A stretch of DNA of 64,000 nt, from contig NZ_CP152412.1 of NCBI RefSeq assembly GCF_038957035.1, forward strand, positions 4,770,501-4,834,500. The letters are read 5' to 3'. Every line of letters begins with the position of its first letter. Within the stretch, counting starts at the first letter, position 1. Made by a program: the position numbers and the translations under genes. The DNA is from Bradyrhizobium sp. B097. Its GTDB lineage: Bacteria; Pseudomonadota; Alphaproteobacteria; Rhizobiales; Xanthobacteraceae. This document shows positions 10,244-18,755 of the stretch, piece after piece. Under the pieces are notes generated by a model. That model saw only the letters and a program-made list of their open reading frames with translations, ran no database searches and was not told where the DNA came from.

Positions 10244-10288
10244 CCGACAATGCCTGGCCCGACAATACCTGGCCTGACAATACTTGGC
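10244..10288. repeat. Three tandem 15-bp units
   Basis: Three contiguous copies of CCGACAATRCCTGGC (third copy CTGACAATACTTGGC) just downstream of the SPW gene on its minus-strand side. Because the period is a multiple of three it keeps an antisense frame open (V-L-S-G-Q repeats), but there is no sign that it is translated. Confidence 0.75.
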
Positions 10289-10297
10289 CCGAGACCG

Positions 10298-10699
10298 CTA
10301 TTGCGGATGCTTGGCCAGGTCCTGCTCGCTCAGGTTCCAGTCCTGCCAAAGCTGCAAGGCGCCGATCATGGCGACCAGCCCGCCGAGCAGGATGTGCCAG
10401 AGCTGCAGCGTCTGGTCTTCCGAATAGCCGAAGATGTTCGGCGACGCGACCAGCCAGAGGCCGAGCACGATGCTCGCCACCTCCTCCCAGCGATGCAGCG
10501 CGACATATTCGAGCTGGGCGAGGCCCAGCACCAACATGCCGACCACGAAGCTGTTGAGTACCAGGTGGCTGCGCTCGACATCGACGACGTCGCTGACCTG
10601 GATCGGAAACCAGGGCGAGACCATGATCAGCACGCCGAGCAGCATGCCGAGCCAGTCCTCCCAGGGGCGGTGTGTGCCGAAGAAACGATTGTCCGACAT
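10298..10699 (-). CDS. SPW-repeat integral membrane protein
   Basis: Protein of 133 residues with four hydrophobic segments, arranged as two copies of a two-helix unit, each containing the SPW-type motif (LIMVSPWF and LWLVASPNIF). This matches the SPW repeat family (PF03779) of inner-membrane proteins with no established function. ATG 10699 is preceded by the strong GGAGG at ideal distance, so the upstream Met at 10726 is rejected. It is monocistronic. Confidence 0.88.
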   Translation of the reverse strand: MSDNRFFGTHRPWEDWLGMLLGVLIMVSPWFPIQVSDVVDVERSHLVLNSFVVGMLVLGLAQLEYVALHRWEEVASIVLGLWLVASPNIFGYSEDQTLQLWHILLGGLVAMIGALQLWQDWNLSEQDLAKHPQ

Positions 10700-10883
10700 G
10701 ACGAACCTCCTTGCGACAAGGGGCATACGTCAGCGGCCGGCCTCACCACTCGGTACCAGACGACCATTGGGCCGCATCCGGGGGCGTATGTCTGGCAACA
10801 AGCCTAATCGAATTGCATCGGCCCGCAAGGCCCGATCGGCGTATGTGCGATGCGGCAGGATCGACGGCTGCGGGCGCCGCGCG

Positions 10884-11828
10884 TCAGCGGACCCCACCGA
10901 GCCGCGCCAGCGCCTCCTTGGCGGACTTCAGATCGGGCTGCAGCTCGAGCGCCTTGCCGAAATCGGCCGCCGCGCCCTTCTTGTCGCCGAGCCGCAGCTT
11001 GGCCTGGCCGCGGTTATTCCAGGAATAGACGTCGGCGGGATCGTATTGCAGCGCCTTGTCGTAATCGGCGAGCCCGCCCTTGTTGTCACCCTGGAAGAGC
11101 CGGATCATGCCGCGGTTGCGCCAGCCGCGCGCATCGGTCGGCGCGATCTTCGCCGCCTCGCCGTAATCGGCAGCGGCACGATCGAGCTGCTCGGTCTCGC
11201 GATAGACATTGCCGCGGTTGAGATAGGCTAGCACGTTGGGCTCGAGCCTGATCTCGGTGGTGAAGTCGGCAATTGCATGCGCCGCATCGCGCTTGCGGTA
11301 GTAGACGAAGCCGCGATTGCCATAGGCCGTGGAGAGCTCTGGATTGTACTTGATGGCGAGGTTGAGATCAGCCAGCGCGCGGTCGAGATCGCCCTTGTTG
11401 AGCCAGGCATCGCCGCGATTGTTGTAGGCCATCGCAAACGCCGGATCGATCCGGATCGCCTCGTCGTAGTCGGCAATTGCATGATCGAGGTCCTGCTTGA
11501 AGGCGTAGACGCGGCCGCGATTGGTGTAGGCGCAGGCAAAGGCGGGATCGAGCTTGATCGCCTCGTTGAGGTCGGCGAGCGCGGCGTCGAGGTCGCGCTT
11601 TTCGGTCAGTCCGTGGCCGCGGTTGCAATAGGCCCCGGCCAGCCGCCTGCCGGTCTGGGTCTTGCCGTCGATCACCGCCGTGCAGGCGGTTACGCGGTCG
11701 CCTGGGGCCGTCGTGGCGCCGATGCAGGTCTGCCAGTTCGGATCGTCGCCGGCGGCGGCTTGCGGAGGATTTGGCAGCGTCAACGCGGCGCCGAGCAATG
11801 CGGCGGTGAGACAGGCCAAAATGCGCAT
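10884..11828 (-). CDS. Exported tetratricopeptide-repeat protein
   Basis: Protein of 314 residues: signal peptide (MRILACLTAALLGAALTLPNP, cleavage near AAAGDD), a short Cys-containing head, then about seven consecutive 34-residue TPR units (A-x-x-N-R-G-x-x-Y-x-x-x-x-x-x-x-x-A-I-x-D-x-x-x-A-I-x-x-D-P). It is therefore a periplasmic or outer-membrane-associated scaffold. The two Cys of the head (QTCIGATTAPGDRVTACTAV) resemble those of other alphaproteobacterial secreted TPR proteins. It is divergent from the GNAT gene. The partner is unknown. Confidence 0.88.
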   Translation of the reverse strand: MRILACLTAALLGAALTLPNPPQAAAGDDPNWQTCIGATTAPGDRVTACTAVIDGKTQTGRRLAGAYCNRGHGLTEKRDLDAALADLNEAIKLDPAFACAYTNRGRVYAFKQDLDHAIADYDEAIRIDPAFAMAYNNRGDAWLNKGDLDRALADLNLAIKYNPELSTAYGNRGFVYYRKRDAAHAIADFTTEIRLEPNVLAYLNRGNVYRETEQLDRAAADYGEAAKIAPTDARGWRNRGMIRLFQGDNKGGLADYDKALQYDPADVYSWNNRGQAKLRLGDKKGAAADFGKALELQPDLKSAKEALARLGGVR

Positions 11829-11928
11829 ATCGTCAATCCACAAATGTCAATTTGCGGGTTGGTCGCGGCTTTGCACCGGCGGGTTCACGGGCTTAGATCA
11901 AGGCCAGTGAATCAACCGGGATTTTGCG

Positions 11929-12201
11929 ATGGCTGCCGTCCGCGACAACAAGGCCGAGAGGCGCTTCGAACTCGACACCGAGGGGGGCCTCGCCTTTGCG
12001 AATTACCGGCAGACGCCCCCGGCCGTCATCATCACCCATACCGAGACACCGCGCGCCCTGCGCGGCCGCGGCATCGCATCGCAGCTGGTCAAGGGCGCGC
12101 TGGAGCTGATCCGCGCCGACGGCCACAAGGTGATCGCCGGCTGCAGCTTCGTGGTGGACTACCTCGACAAGCATCCGGAATACGCGGATCTTGCGGATTA
12201 G
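11929..12201 (+). CDS. GCN5-type N-acetyltransferase, small YjdJ-like
   Basis: Compact 90-residue acetyltransferase-like protein. The acetyl-CoA pyrophosphate loop is seen as LRGRGIASQLVKGALE, preceded by the strand VIITHTETP and followed by HKVIAGCSFVVDYLDKHPEY, which is the pattern of the short GNAT class (N-acetyltransferase YjdJ type). The acceptor substrate is unknown. The stop is only 11 bases from the end of the convergent FAH-family gene, leaving no space for separate terminators. Confidence 0.88.
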   Translation: MAAVRDNKAERRFELDTEGGLAFANYRQTPPAVIITHTETPRALRGRGIASQLVKGALELIRADGHKVIAGCSFVVDYLDKHPEYADLAD

Positions 12202-12212
12202 CGCCGCGTTCG

Positions 12213-13028
12213 TCAGACGATCTTGATCGACATGTCGGGCAGGCCCTCGAGCTTGCAGAGCAGCACGTCGCCCTTGACGACCGGGCCGACATTCTCCGGC
12301 GTTCCGGAATAGATGATGTCGCCGGCCTTCAGCTCGAAGGCCTCGGACAGTTTTGCGATCTGCTCGGCGACGCTCCAGATCATGTTCTTCAGATCCGAGC
12401 TCTGCCGCACCGTGCCGTTGACCGCGAGCGAGATCGCGCCTTGCGTGAAATGGCCGGTCTTATCAGCCGGATGGATCGGCCCGAGTACCGCGGCGTGGTC
12501 AAAGCTCTTGCCGATCTCCCACGGCTTCTTCTCCGCGGCCATGCCGTTCTGCAAATCGCGCCGCGTCATGTCGAGGCCGAGCGCGTAGCCATAGACGTGA
12601 TCGAGCGCCTTGTCGGCGGGGATGTTGGCACCGCCGGACTTCAGCGCGGCGACCAGCTCGACCTCATGGTGATAGTTCTTGGTCAGCGACGGATAGGGAT
12701 GATCGGCGACCGTGCCGATCGCGACATTCTGGATCGCATCCGTCGGCTTCTGGAAGAAGAACGGCGGCTCGCGCGTCGGATCGGAGCCGCGCTCGATTGC
12801 ATGCGCGGCGTAGTTGCGGCCGATGCAGTAGATGCGGCGGACCTGGAACACCTCGGTGGCGCCGACGATCGGGATCGTCACGGCCGGGACCGCAAACATC
12901 ACCTTCGGCGCGGCCTCGGCGTGGGCCGGCACAGATTGCGCGGCGGCGCCGGCCAGTGCGAGGGCGCCGGTCGCAAGCATCGTCCGGCGATCGAGCTCAG
13001 TCGTCGGAGTTTTCGTGGGAGTTTTCAT
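12213..13028 (-). CDS. Fumarylacetoacetate-hydrolase family protein with Tat-like signal
   Basis: Protein of 271 residues. The N-terminus (MKTPTKTPTTELDRRTMLATGALALAGAAAQ, ending in AHA) has twin Arg plus a hydrophobic stretch, as in a Tat signal. The rest is a FAH fold: IYCIGRNYAAH, metal ligands in HHEVELVAAL, and the C-terminal AGDIIYSGTPENVGPV. Family members hydrolyse or isomerise acylpyruvates and similar beta-diketo acids in the cytoplasm, so export is unusual. ATG 13028 has AAGGAGA upstream. Confidence 0.87.
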   Translation of the reverse strand: MKTPTKTPTTELDRRTMLATGALALAGAAAQSVPAHAEAAPKVMFAVPAVTIPIVGATEVFQVRRIYCIGRNYAAHAIERGSDPTREPPFFFQKPTDAIQNVAIGTVADHPYPSLTKNYHHEVELVAALKSGGANIPADKALDHVYGYALGLDMTRRDLQNGMAAEKKPWEIGKSFDHAAVLGPIHPADKTGHFTQGAISLAVNGTVRQSSDLKNMIWSVAEQIAKLSEAFELKAGDIIYSGTPENVGPVVKGDVLLCKLEGLPDMSIKIV

Positions 13029-13076
13029 GGGCGTTCTCCTTCTTGTCCGCCGATCTATAGATGCTCGCCGGTCCAC

Positions 13077-13104
13077 AAAAAAGGGCCCGCGCTGGCGCGG
13101 GCCC
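13077..13104 (-). terminator. Intrinsic terminator of the DUF3597 gene
   Basis: A 10-bp GC-only stem (GGGCCCGCGC with GCGCGGGCCC) at 13083-13104 is followed, reading the minus strand, by six T. It lies 27 bases after the DUF3597 stop and before the FAH-family start. Confidence 0.88.
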
Positions 13105-13130
13105 TGGCCGTGTGCGGGATGATGATCCCG

Positions 13131-13544
13131 TCAGTGCTTGATATCCGGGGGCAGCTTGCCGCCATTGGCGGCGAGCTTCGTCATCACCTGCTTGTGCAGC
13201 CAGATGTTCATGCTGGCGGAATCGTTGGTGTCGCCGGTGTAACCGAGCTCCTTGGCGAGCTCCTTGCGCGCCGACAGGCTGGAGTCGATGTCGAGCGCCT
13301 TCATCAGGTCGACGATCGAGGTCCGCCACTCGAGCTTCTCGCCCTTCGCGGCAACCGCCTTGTCGAGGATGGGGGCGACGTCGACGGACTGCGCGGGCGC
13401 CGCGCCGGCGGGCACCGCGGCCGGAGACGGCGATGCGCTACCGGATCCACCGGCGGGAGCTGCGCTTGTGGCCGTTCCGCCGGCGGGCGCGGCGCTGGCG
13501 CTACTGCCGAAGATCGCGCCCATGATTTTTCCGAAAATGCTCAT
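13131..13544 (-). CDS. DUF3597 domain protein
   Basis: Protein of 137 residues. A hydrophobic head (MSIFGKIMGAIFG) leads to an Ala/Pro/Gly/Ser-rich linker (residues about 15-50), then the conserved DUF3597 domain (VDVAPILDKAVAAKGEKLEW ... ELGYTGDTNDSASMNIWLHK). The domain has no known activity; its C-terminal part resembles LysM-neighbouring peptidoglycan-related segments in other proteins, which is only suggestive. ATG 13544 has GGGAGCG upstream. Confidence 0.88.
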   Translation of the reverse strand: MSIFGKIMGAIFGSSASAAPAGGTATSAAPAGGSGSASPSPAAVPAGAAPAQSVDVAPILDKAVAAKGEKLEWRTSIVDLMKALDIDSSLSARKELAKELGYTGDTNDSASMNIWLHKQVMTKLAANGGKLPPDIKH

Positions 13545-13832
13545 CGTTCGCTCCCAAGAGAGTTGAGATGTGAAGGCCACGCGGCAATGCACCGGCTGAC
13601 CGAGGTCGCAGTTCAAGTGTATCGCTCCCTCAATACCTTGCCAATGCGACATTCACCTAAGCGTGAGTGCTTTTGCCGCGGTTTGGGAGTACCCTCGCTG
13701 CACAGTTCGCGACACAGCCAGTTCCCTGCTTTGTCTTTCGCGTCTGGCTTGCTCGTGATCGCTTCGAGAGGCGGTATGTTTGTGCCCGCGCGCCGGGCGT
13801 AGAATGCGCCCGCCCAGAGGGAGACAACGACC

Positions 13833-14744
13833 ATGGCCACTCCATACCAAGGCAATGTCACATCGATGACGCAGAGCGGACAAGGCCCCGCATCTGCGCC
13901 AGTTATCCGCACCATCGGCCTGTCCGATTTGCATCAAGCGCTGCGTCTCGGCTGGGAAGACTTCAAGGCAGTACCAAGCCACGCCATCATCCTGTGTCTG
14001 ATCTATCCCGTGCTCGGCATCGTGCTTGCGCGCACCGTGCACGGTTATTCCGTGCTGCCCCTGCTGTTTCCGTTGGCCGCGGGCTTTGCCCTGCTCGGCC
14101 CGTTCGCCGCGATCGGCCTCTACGAGATGAGCCGGCGGCGCGAGGACGGCGGTGAGGCATCCGCATGGGACGCCATGCAGGTATTCCGCTCGCCGTCATT
14201 CGGCGCGATGCTCGGGGTCGGAACGTTGCTGTTCGCACTGTTCGTGACCTGGATCGCCACCGCGCAGGCGATCTACACTGCGGTATTCGGCTATCAGACC
14301 GCGGCTAACATTCCCGATTTTGCCGAGCGCGTGCTGACCACCCCGCAAGGCTGGTGGCTGATCGTGGTCGGTTGCAGCGTCGGCTTTCTGTTCGCGCTGG
14401 TCGCGCTGTGCATCAGCGTCGTCGCCTTCCCCATGATGCTCGACCGCCAGGCAAGCGCCGGCGAAGCCATGGTGACGTCGATGCGCGCCGTCGCACAGAA
14501 CCCGGTGCCGATGGCGGCCTGGGGCCTGATCGTCGCGGTGCTGCTGGTGCTCGGCACGATCCCGTTCTTCCTCGGGCTTGCCGTCGTGATCCCCCTGCTC
14601 GGTCACGCCACCTGGCATCTCTATCGCGAGGTCATCGTCAAGGATCCGAACGCACGGCCGGTGATCCCCGAGCCGCGTGAGCGCAAGCCCGCCGCCGACT
14701 TCCCGGCCAACCTGTTCCCGTGGCGGCGCAGCGATCGCGGCTAA
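13833..14744 (+). CDS. DUF2189 integral membrane protein
   Basis: Inner-membrane protein of 303 residues with about six hydrophobic segments (around residues 48-62, 75-98, 125-150, 178-205, 230-245, 248-262). The N-terminal motif LHQALRLGWEDFKAVPSH and GPFAAIGLYEMSRRRE are typical of DUF2189. The C-terminal tail is Pro/Arg-rich and cytoplasmic. No function is established; homologues are usually solitary as here. It is divergent from DUF3597, with 288 bases between the two starts, in which I see no gene. Confidence 0.87.
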   Translation: MATPYQGNVTSMTQSGQGPASAPVIRTIGLSDLHQALRLGWEDFKAVPSHAIILCLIYPVLGIVLARTVHGYSVLPLLFPLAAGFALLGPFAAIGLYEMSRRREDGGEASAWDAMQVFRSPSFGAMLGVGTLLFALFVTWIATAQAIYTAVFGYQTAANIPDFAERVLTTPQGWWLIVVGCSVGFLFALVALCISVVAFPMMLDRQASAGEAMVTSMRAVAQNPVPMAAWGLIVAVLLVLGTIPFFLGLAVVIPLLGHATWHLYREVIVKDPNARPVIPEPRERKPAADFPANLFPWRRSDRG

Positions 14745-14778
14745 GCCCCAGTCACCCCGAACGCGTAAACGCCAAAGC

Positions 14779-14811
14779 AACCGCCGGCCGATTATATTCG
14801 GCCGGCGGTTT
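14779..14811 (+). terminator. Terminator hairpin after the DUF2189 gene
   Basis: A 13-bp perfect stem (AACCGCCGGCCGA with TCGGCCGGCGGTT, 6-nt TTATAT loop) starts 35 bases after the stop; the following T-run is short (TTTG). Confidence 0.75.
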
Positions 14812-14977
14812 GTCGTTCCGGATCGTCAAATGGGTGTGAAGTTGGCGTGGCATTTGCAGCATTGCTTGAGATAAACGGCTCGGTCACGAGCCTTGTTTTG
14901 GCCGCTGTTGCCGCGAACATACCCGCCGGGTTTCGCGACCAATCGATGACATCGCAGACTCCGGAGTGAAATTGCCT

Positions 14978-15793
14978 ATGACCTCGCGCTTTTCCTTTCA
15001 CACGCTCGCGATCGGAGCGTGGCTGTTGACCTCGACCGCGTCTGGGCTCGCCGCCCAATGCGGCACGGGCACGTTCGAGTCTTGGCTCGACGACTTCAAG
15101 AAAGAGGCTGTGACGAAGGGCATTTCGCAGAACGCGATCCAGGCCGGTTTGAGTGGCGTCACGCAGGACAAGGCGATCCTGGCGCGCGACCATTCGCAGC
15201 AGGTGTTCAGCCAGACCTTCGAGCAATTCTCGGGTCGTATGGTGCCGCCGCGGCTCAATCGTGGCTCCGACATGATGAAGCGCTACGGCTCGGTGCTGTC
15301 GCGGATCGAGGAGGCCTACGGGGTGCCGGGCGAAATCCTGGTCGCGATCTGGGGGCTGGAGACCGATTTCGGCGTCAACACCGGCAAGTTTCAGACCATG
15401 CGCTCGCTGGCGACGCTGGCCTATGATTGCCGCCGCTCCGACATGTTCAAGGCCGAATTGATGGATGCGCTGCGCATCGTCGAGCGCGGTGATCTCGCGC
15501 CGCAGGAGATGCGCGGCGCCTGGGCCGGCGAGATCGGCCAGACCCAGTTCATGCCGTCGTCCTACATCAAGTTCGCGGTCGACTTCGACGGCAACGGCAA
15601 GCGCGACCTCTTGCACAACGTGCCTGACGTGCTGGCGTCGACGGCGAACTTCCTGAAGAGCTACGGCTGGAAGAAGGGCAAAGGCTGGGAGCCCGGCAGC
15701 GAGAATTTCGCGGTCATCCAGCAATGGAACAAGAGCGAGGTGTACGCCAAGACGATCGGCTACTTCGCCACCCAGCTCGCCAAGGCTCCGTAG
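14978..15793 (+). CDS. Lytic murein transglycosylase, MltB type
   Basis: Periplasmic enzyme of 271 residues cleaving the MurNAc-GlcNAc bond with formation of 1,6-anhydroMurNAc. After a signal peptide ending near ASGLAAQ comes the SLT_2 domain: WLDDFKKEAVTKGIS, FSGRMVPPR, then IWGLETDFG with the catalytic Glu, and GEIGQTQFMPSSY. There is no C-terminal peptidoglycan-binding domain, so it is the short form. GTG 14966 is in frame too, but GGAG spacing fits ATG 14978 better. Unlike E. coli MltB it has no lipobox. Confidence 0.92.
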   Translation: MTSRFSFHTLAIGAWLLTSTASGLAAQCGTGTFESWLDDFKKEAVTKGISQNAIQAGLSGVTQDKAILARDHSQQVFSQTFEQFSGRMVPPRLNRGSDMMKRYGSVLSRIEEAYGVPGEILVAIWGLETDFGVNTGKFQTMRSLATLAYDCRRSDMFKAELMDALRIVERGDLAPQEMRGAWAGEIGQTQFMPSSYIKFAVDFDGNGKRDLLHNVPDVLASTANFLKSYGWKKGKGWEPGSENFAVIQQWNKSEVYAKTIGYFATQLAKAP

Positions 15794-15875
15794 CGCGGTG
15801 GAGGAGTTGCGTAGCGGCGAGAAGCCCGCACGTCGGCTCTGCGTCGATCAGCGCGGCTCCTGTTCGGGCTGAATC

Positions 15876-15909
15876 AAAAAGGGCCGATTGCCCCAGGCAA
15901 TCGGCCCTT
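15876..15909 (-). terminator. Intrinsic terminator of the small secreted protein
   Basis: A 14-bp perfect stem (AAGGGCCGATTGCC with GGCAATCGGCCCTT, 3-nt loop) is followed on the minus strand by a T-run. It lies 18 bases after the stop of the gene at 15927 and also separates it from the convergent transglycosylase gene. Confidence 0.88.
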
Positions 15910-15926
15910 ATGCCATGATCAAAAGC

Positions 15927-16202
15927 TTACTTCGCCATGCTCTCTTCGGCGGCCTTGCTGAGGTGCGCGCCGCATGCGCCCCACTTGTTGTTCAACATCG
16001 CGTCCTGCGCGAGCGAGACTTCCTTCTCCGCCGCGAATTTGACCTCATTGTCAGCCATAGCTTCGACGGCAGCTTCCGTCTTGCCGAGATTGGCGCCGCT
16101 GCAGCCGACGCCCATGTGATGACGATGAGCGGCTTGGGCGGGAGCAGCGACAGCATAAGCAACGGCAGCCATGCTGGCTGCGGCGATGAATGTTTTAATC
16201 AT
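15927..16202 (-). CDS. Small secreted protein of unknown function
   Basis: Exported protein of 91 residues: signal peptide (MIKTFIAAASMAAVAYAVAAPAQA), then a short His-rich start (HRHHMGVG), two Cys (one in GCSG, one in GACGAHL) and amphipathic helices rich in Ala/Glu/Lys. The Cys pair could form a disulphide in the periplasm. No family is recognised. ATG 16202 gives a clean signal peptide. It has its own terminator, and a long gap lies upstream, so it is probably a single-gene unit. Confidence 0.75.
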   Translation of the reverse strand: MIKTFIAAASMAAVAYAVAAPAQAAHRHHMGVGCSGANLGKTEAAVEAMADNEVKFAAEKEVSLAQDAMLNNKWGACGAHLSKAAEESMAK

Positions 16203-16948
16203 GGGATGATCCATCTCTTGTTCTTGGACAGATCCCTGCGTGATTGCGGAATCTGCAGCGCAATTATTCGCTGCTCCCGGCGCCGTTCAGAATGAACTTC
16301 GCGCGATACGAATGTGATGAGCGCTGCACGCGGATCGCGCATGCGTTGCATAGTGTTTCGATTACATGTCGGTAAGGAAGCGGCGCCGCATTAGCTTTGC
16401 TGCCAACGTTCACTTCAATCGAAATGCACTTCCGATAATCCTCAGCACATTCCGCGCGACACGCCGGACGCGACGGAGATCCGCACGACGGCGGAGGACC
16501 GAACTACCTCTCGCGTCAATGCGACTGATTGACGCTCCGTCCATTCAGAGGACGCCTGCACCAAATAATGAATTAATAATCATTTCAATGCCATCTTGTC
16601 GCATGCGAATCACGCATGGAACACATCGACGTGATCCGGTGAGCGAGGGCGCGAAAAACTTGATTGGACGGTCTTAAATTACCATATATCAAGCGTGATC
16701 CGGCCCACCACAGTTCATACAACAAATTGATTTCAATAATGTTTTTCTGATATTCGATGCGGAGACGGAACTTTCGTTTATGGACCCGCTGGGCAAGCGC
16801 GAAACGGTTAATCGAAACTTACCGCCGCCATGCGTTTTGGGTCTAGCTGCATCGCACCATTGGAACTACCGCGCTGCACCATATCATCTATATTCACTTC
16901 AACGATGAGGCTTTGGAAAAGCTGAATCTGAATTACTAGGAGACTACC
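16203..16948. other. AT-richer gap without a recognisable gene
   Basis: About 746 bases, clearly less GC-rich than the surroundings, especially 16560-16760. Open frames here are short and unlike proteins of the family neighbourhood. One short inverted repeat GCGTCAAT/ATTGACGC is at 16513-16535. The region must hold promoters for the small secreted protein (minus) and for DUF1127 (plus), and could hide an untranslated RNA. Confidence 0.5.
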
Positions 16949-17101
16949 ATGTTGCTCTCGCTCATCCGCATGATCCAGGCTTTCCGGGATTATCAGCGCA
17001 ATGTCAGCGAACTGTCCCAGCTCAGCGATCGCGAACTGGCCGATATCGGCCTCGACCGCTCGGACATTCCGCGCGTTGCCGCCGGTACCTACAACGGCTA
17101 A
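16949..17101 (+). CDS. DUF1127 (YjiS-like) small protein
   Basis: A 50-residue basic/amphipathic protein beginning MLLSLIRMIQAFRDYQRN and containing the family core LSQLSDRELADIGLDRSDIP. Short DUF1127 proteins in other alphaproteobacteria are linked to RNA metabolism and to phosphate or carbon responses; the role here is unknown. TAGGAGA lies 6 bases before the ATG, and a terminator follows 28 bases after the stop, so it is a complete single-gene unit. Confidence 0.9.
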   Translation: MLLSLIRMIQAFRDYQRNVSELSQLSDRELADIGLDRSDIPRVAAGTYNG

Positions 17102-17129
17102 TCGGCCGCAAGCCATCTGATGAACGGAT

Positions 17130-17163
17130 AACGCCCGCTTCCACAGCGGGCGTTCTCGTTTTC
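17130..17163 (+). terminator. Terminator of the DUF1127 gene
   Basis: A 10-bp perfect stem (AACGCCCGCT with AGCGGGCGTT, 5-nt loop) is followed by CTCGTTTTC. It is 28 bases after the stop. Confidence 0.85.
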
Positions 17164-17208
17164 AGAGCCCATCCCGTTCCGACAACATCGGAACGGGATG
17201 GGCTCTGA
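17162..17208. repeat. Perfect 21-bp inverted repeat
   Basis: Arms 17162-17182 and 17188-17208 are exact reverse complements around the 5-nt loop CAACA; the core is CCCATCCCGTTCC. It follows the DUF1127 terminator without a gap and could be a second terminator, an RNA-stability structure or a dispersed palindromic element. Confidence 0.88.
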
Positions 17209-17216
17209 TCCTAGGT

Positions 17217-17270
17217 TTGACATGTTTTCTTCACGCGAACCGGTACCCACTTCGCTTGAAAACGCTCTGC
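17217..17270. repeat. Imperfect palindromic element upstream of trmFO
   Basis: Contains GTTTTC, then GCGAACCGGTACCCACTTCGC, then GAAAAC in mirrored order, matching a dispersed Rhizobiales-type palindrome. It ends about 45 bases before the trmFO start, so it lies in or near the promoter region. Confidence 0.55.
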
Positions 17271-17316
17271 TGCGGTTTCAGATGCATATGGAATCAAAAC
17301 GCGCTAACGCTGCGCG

Positions 17317-18750
17317 ATGACACCGCATCAATCCTCTTCCCAACCCGTGCACATCGTGGGCGCGGGGCTCGCCGGCTCGGAAGCCGCCTGGCAGGTTGCC
17401 AATTCCGGCGTCCGTGCCGTCCTGCATGAAATGCGCCCGCACCGAATGACCGAGGCGCATCGGACCGAAGGCTGCGCCGAACTGGTCTGCTCGAATTCCT
17501 TCCGCTCCGACGATGCCGCCAACAACGCGGTCGGGCTGCTGCACGCCGAGATGCGGCGGCTGGGCTCCCTCATCATGCGCTCGGCCGATGCCAACCAGGT
17601 GCCCGCCGGCGGCGCGCTGGCGGTCGACCGCGATGGCTTCTCCGCTGCCGTCACCAAAGCGCTGAACGAACATCCGCTGATCGAGATCAACCGCGAGGAA
17701 GTCGCGGGCCTGCCACCGGCCGACTGGAGCAACGTGATCGTCGCCACCGGTCCCCTCACCTCGGCGCCGCTCGCCGACGCCATCAGGCAGCTCACCGACG
17801 AGAACGCGCTGGCGTTCTTCGATGCGATCGCACCGATCGTGCACAAGGATTCCATCGACATGTCGGTGGCCTGGTTTCAGTCGCGCTACGACAAGGTCGG
17901 TCCCGGCGGCACCGGCGCCGACTACATCAACTGCCCGATGACCAAGGAGCAATATGACGCCTTCGTCGCGGCGCTGCTCGACGGCGAGAAGGTCGACTTC
18001 AAGGATTGGGAGACCAACACGCCCTATTTCGACGGCTGCCTGCCGGTCGAGGTGATGGCCGAGCGCGGTCAGGAGACGCTGCGCCACGGGCCGATGAAGC
18101 CGGTCGGATTGACCAATCCGCACAATCCGACGGTCAAGGCGTATGCGATCGTCCAGCTGCGGCAGGACAACAAGCTCGGCACGCTCTACAACATCGTCGG
18201 TTTCCAGACCAAGCTGAAGCATGGCGCGCAGCAGCGCGTGTTCCGCACCATCCCGGGCCTTGAGAACGCGGAGTTCGCCCGCCTCGGCGGCCTGCATCGC
18301 AACACCTTCCTGAATTCACCGAAGCTGCTCGATAGCCAGCTGCGTCTGCGCGCACAGCCGCGGCTGCGTTTCGCCGGCCAGATGACGGGCTGTGAGGGCT
18401 ACGTCGAGTCGGCCAGCGTCGGCCTGATCGCGGGTCTCTGCGCTGCCGCGGACATGCGCGGCACGGCGCTGACGCCACCACCCGCCACCACCGCGCTCGG
18501 CGCGCTGCTCGGCCACATCACCGGTGGCCATATCGAGACGATCGACGCGGGTTCGCGCTCCTTCCAGCCGATGAACATCAATTTCGGTCTGTTCCCGCCG
18601 CTGGCCAGCGCTCCGACCAAGAAGCCGGACGGCTCGCGGCTGCGCGGCAACGAGAAGACGGTCGCCAAGAAGCAGGCGATCAGCGCGCGGGCACTCACCG
18701 ACCTCGACCACTGGATCGCAGAGCAACTGCGCGTTGCGGCAGCGGCCTGA
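17317..18750 (+). CDS. trmFO: Methylene-THF--tRNA-(uracil-5-)-methyltransferase TrmFO
   Basis: FAD- and folate-dependent enzyme that forms ribothymidine at position 54 of the tRNA T-loop, using methylene-THF rather than SAM. The 477 residues start with the dinucleotide fold [15 protein letters not shown], followed by the family block [11 protein letters not shown] and, later, [15 protein letters not shown] near residue 350. Length is normal. The C-terminal Lys/Arg-rich tail is typical. The kinase-like gene starts five bases after the stop, so they share a transcript. Confidence 0.97.
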   Translation: MTPHQSSSQPVHIVGAGLAGSEAAWQVANSGVRAVLHEMRPHRMTEAHRTEGCAELVCSNSFRSDDAANNAVGLLHAEMRRLGSLIMRSADANQVPAGGALAVDRDGFSAAVTKALNEHPLIEINREEVAGLPPADWSNVIVATGPLTSAPLADAIRQLTDENALAFFDAIAPIVHKDSIDMSVAWFQSRYDKVGPGGTGADYINCPMTKEQYDAFVAALLDGEKVDFKDWETNTPYFDGCLPVEVMAERGQETLRHGPMKPVGLTNPHNPTVKAYAIVQLRQDNKLGTLYNIVGFQTKLKHGAQQRVFRTIPGLENAEFARLGGLHRNTFLNSPKLLDSQLRLRAQPRLRFAGQMTGCEGYVESASVGLIAGLCAAADMRGTALTPPPATTALGALLGHITGGHIETIDAGSRSFQPMNINFGLFPPLASAPTKKPDGSRLRGNEKTVAKKQAISARALTDLDHWIAEQLRVAAAA

Positions 18751-18755
18751 CAGTC

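Noticed and set aside
10244..10288. Possible CRISPR-like direct repeats
   Set aside because: The units are contiguous, 15 bp and have no spacers; no cas genes are present.
10104..10349. An 81-codon minus-strand frame with VLSGQ repeats
   Set aside because: Generated by the 15-bp tandem repeat and overlaps the end of the SPW gene.
11277..13802. An 841-codon plus-strand frame crossing several genes
   Set aside because: Runs antisense through the TPR and FAH genes and through GNAT in another frame; no domain is recognisable.
16366..16677. A 103-codon plus-strand frame in the AT-rich gap
   Set aside because: Arg-rich, without a ribosome site or family resemblance.
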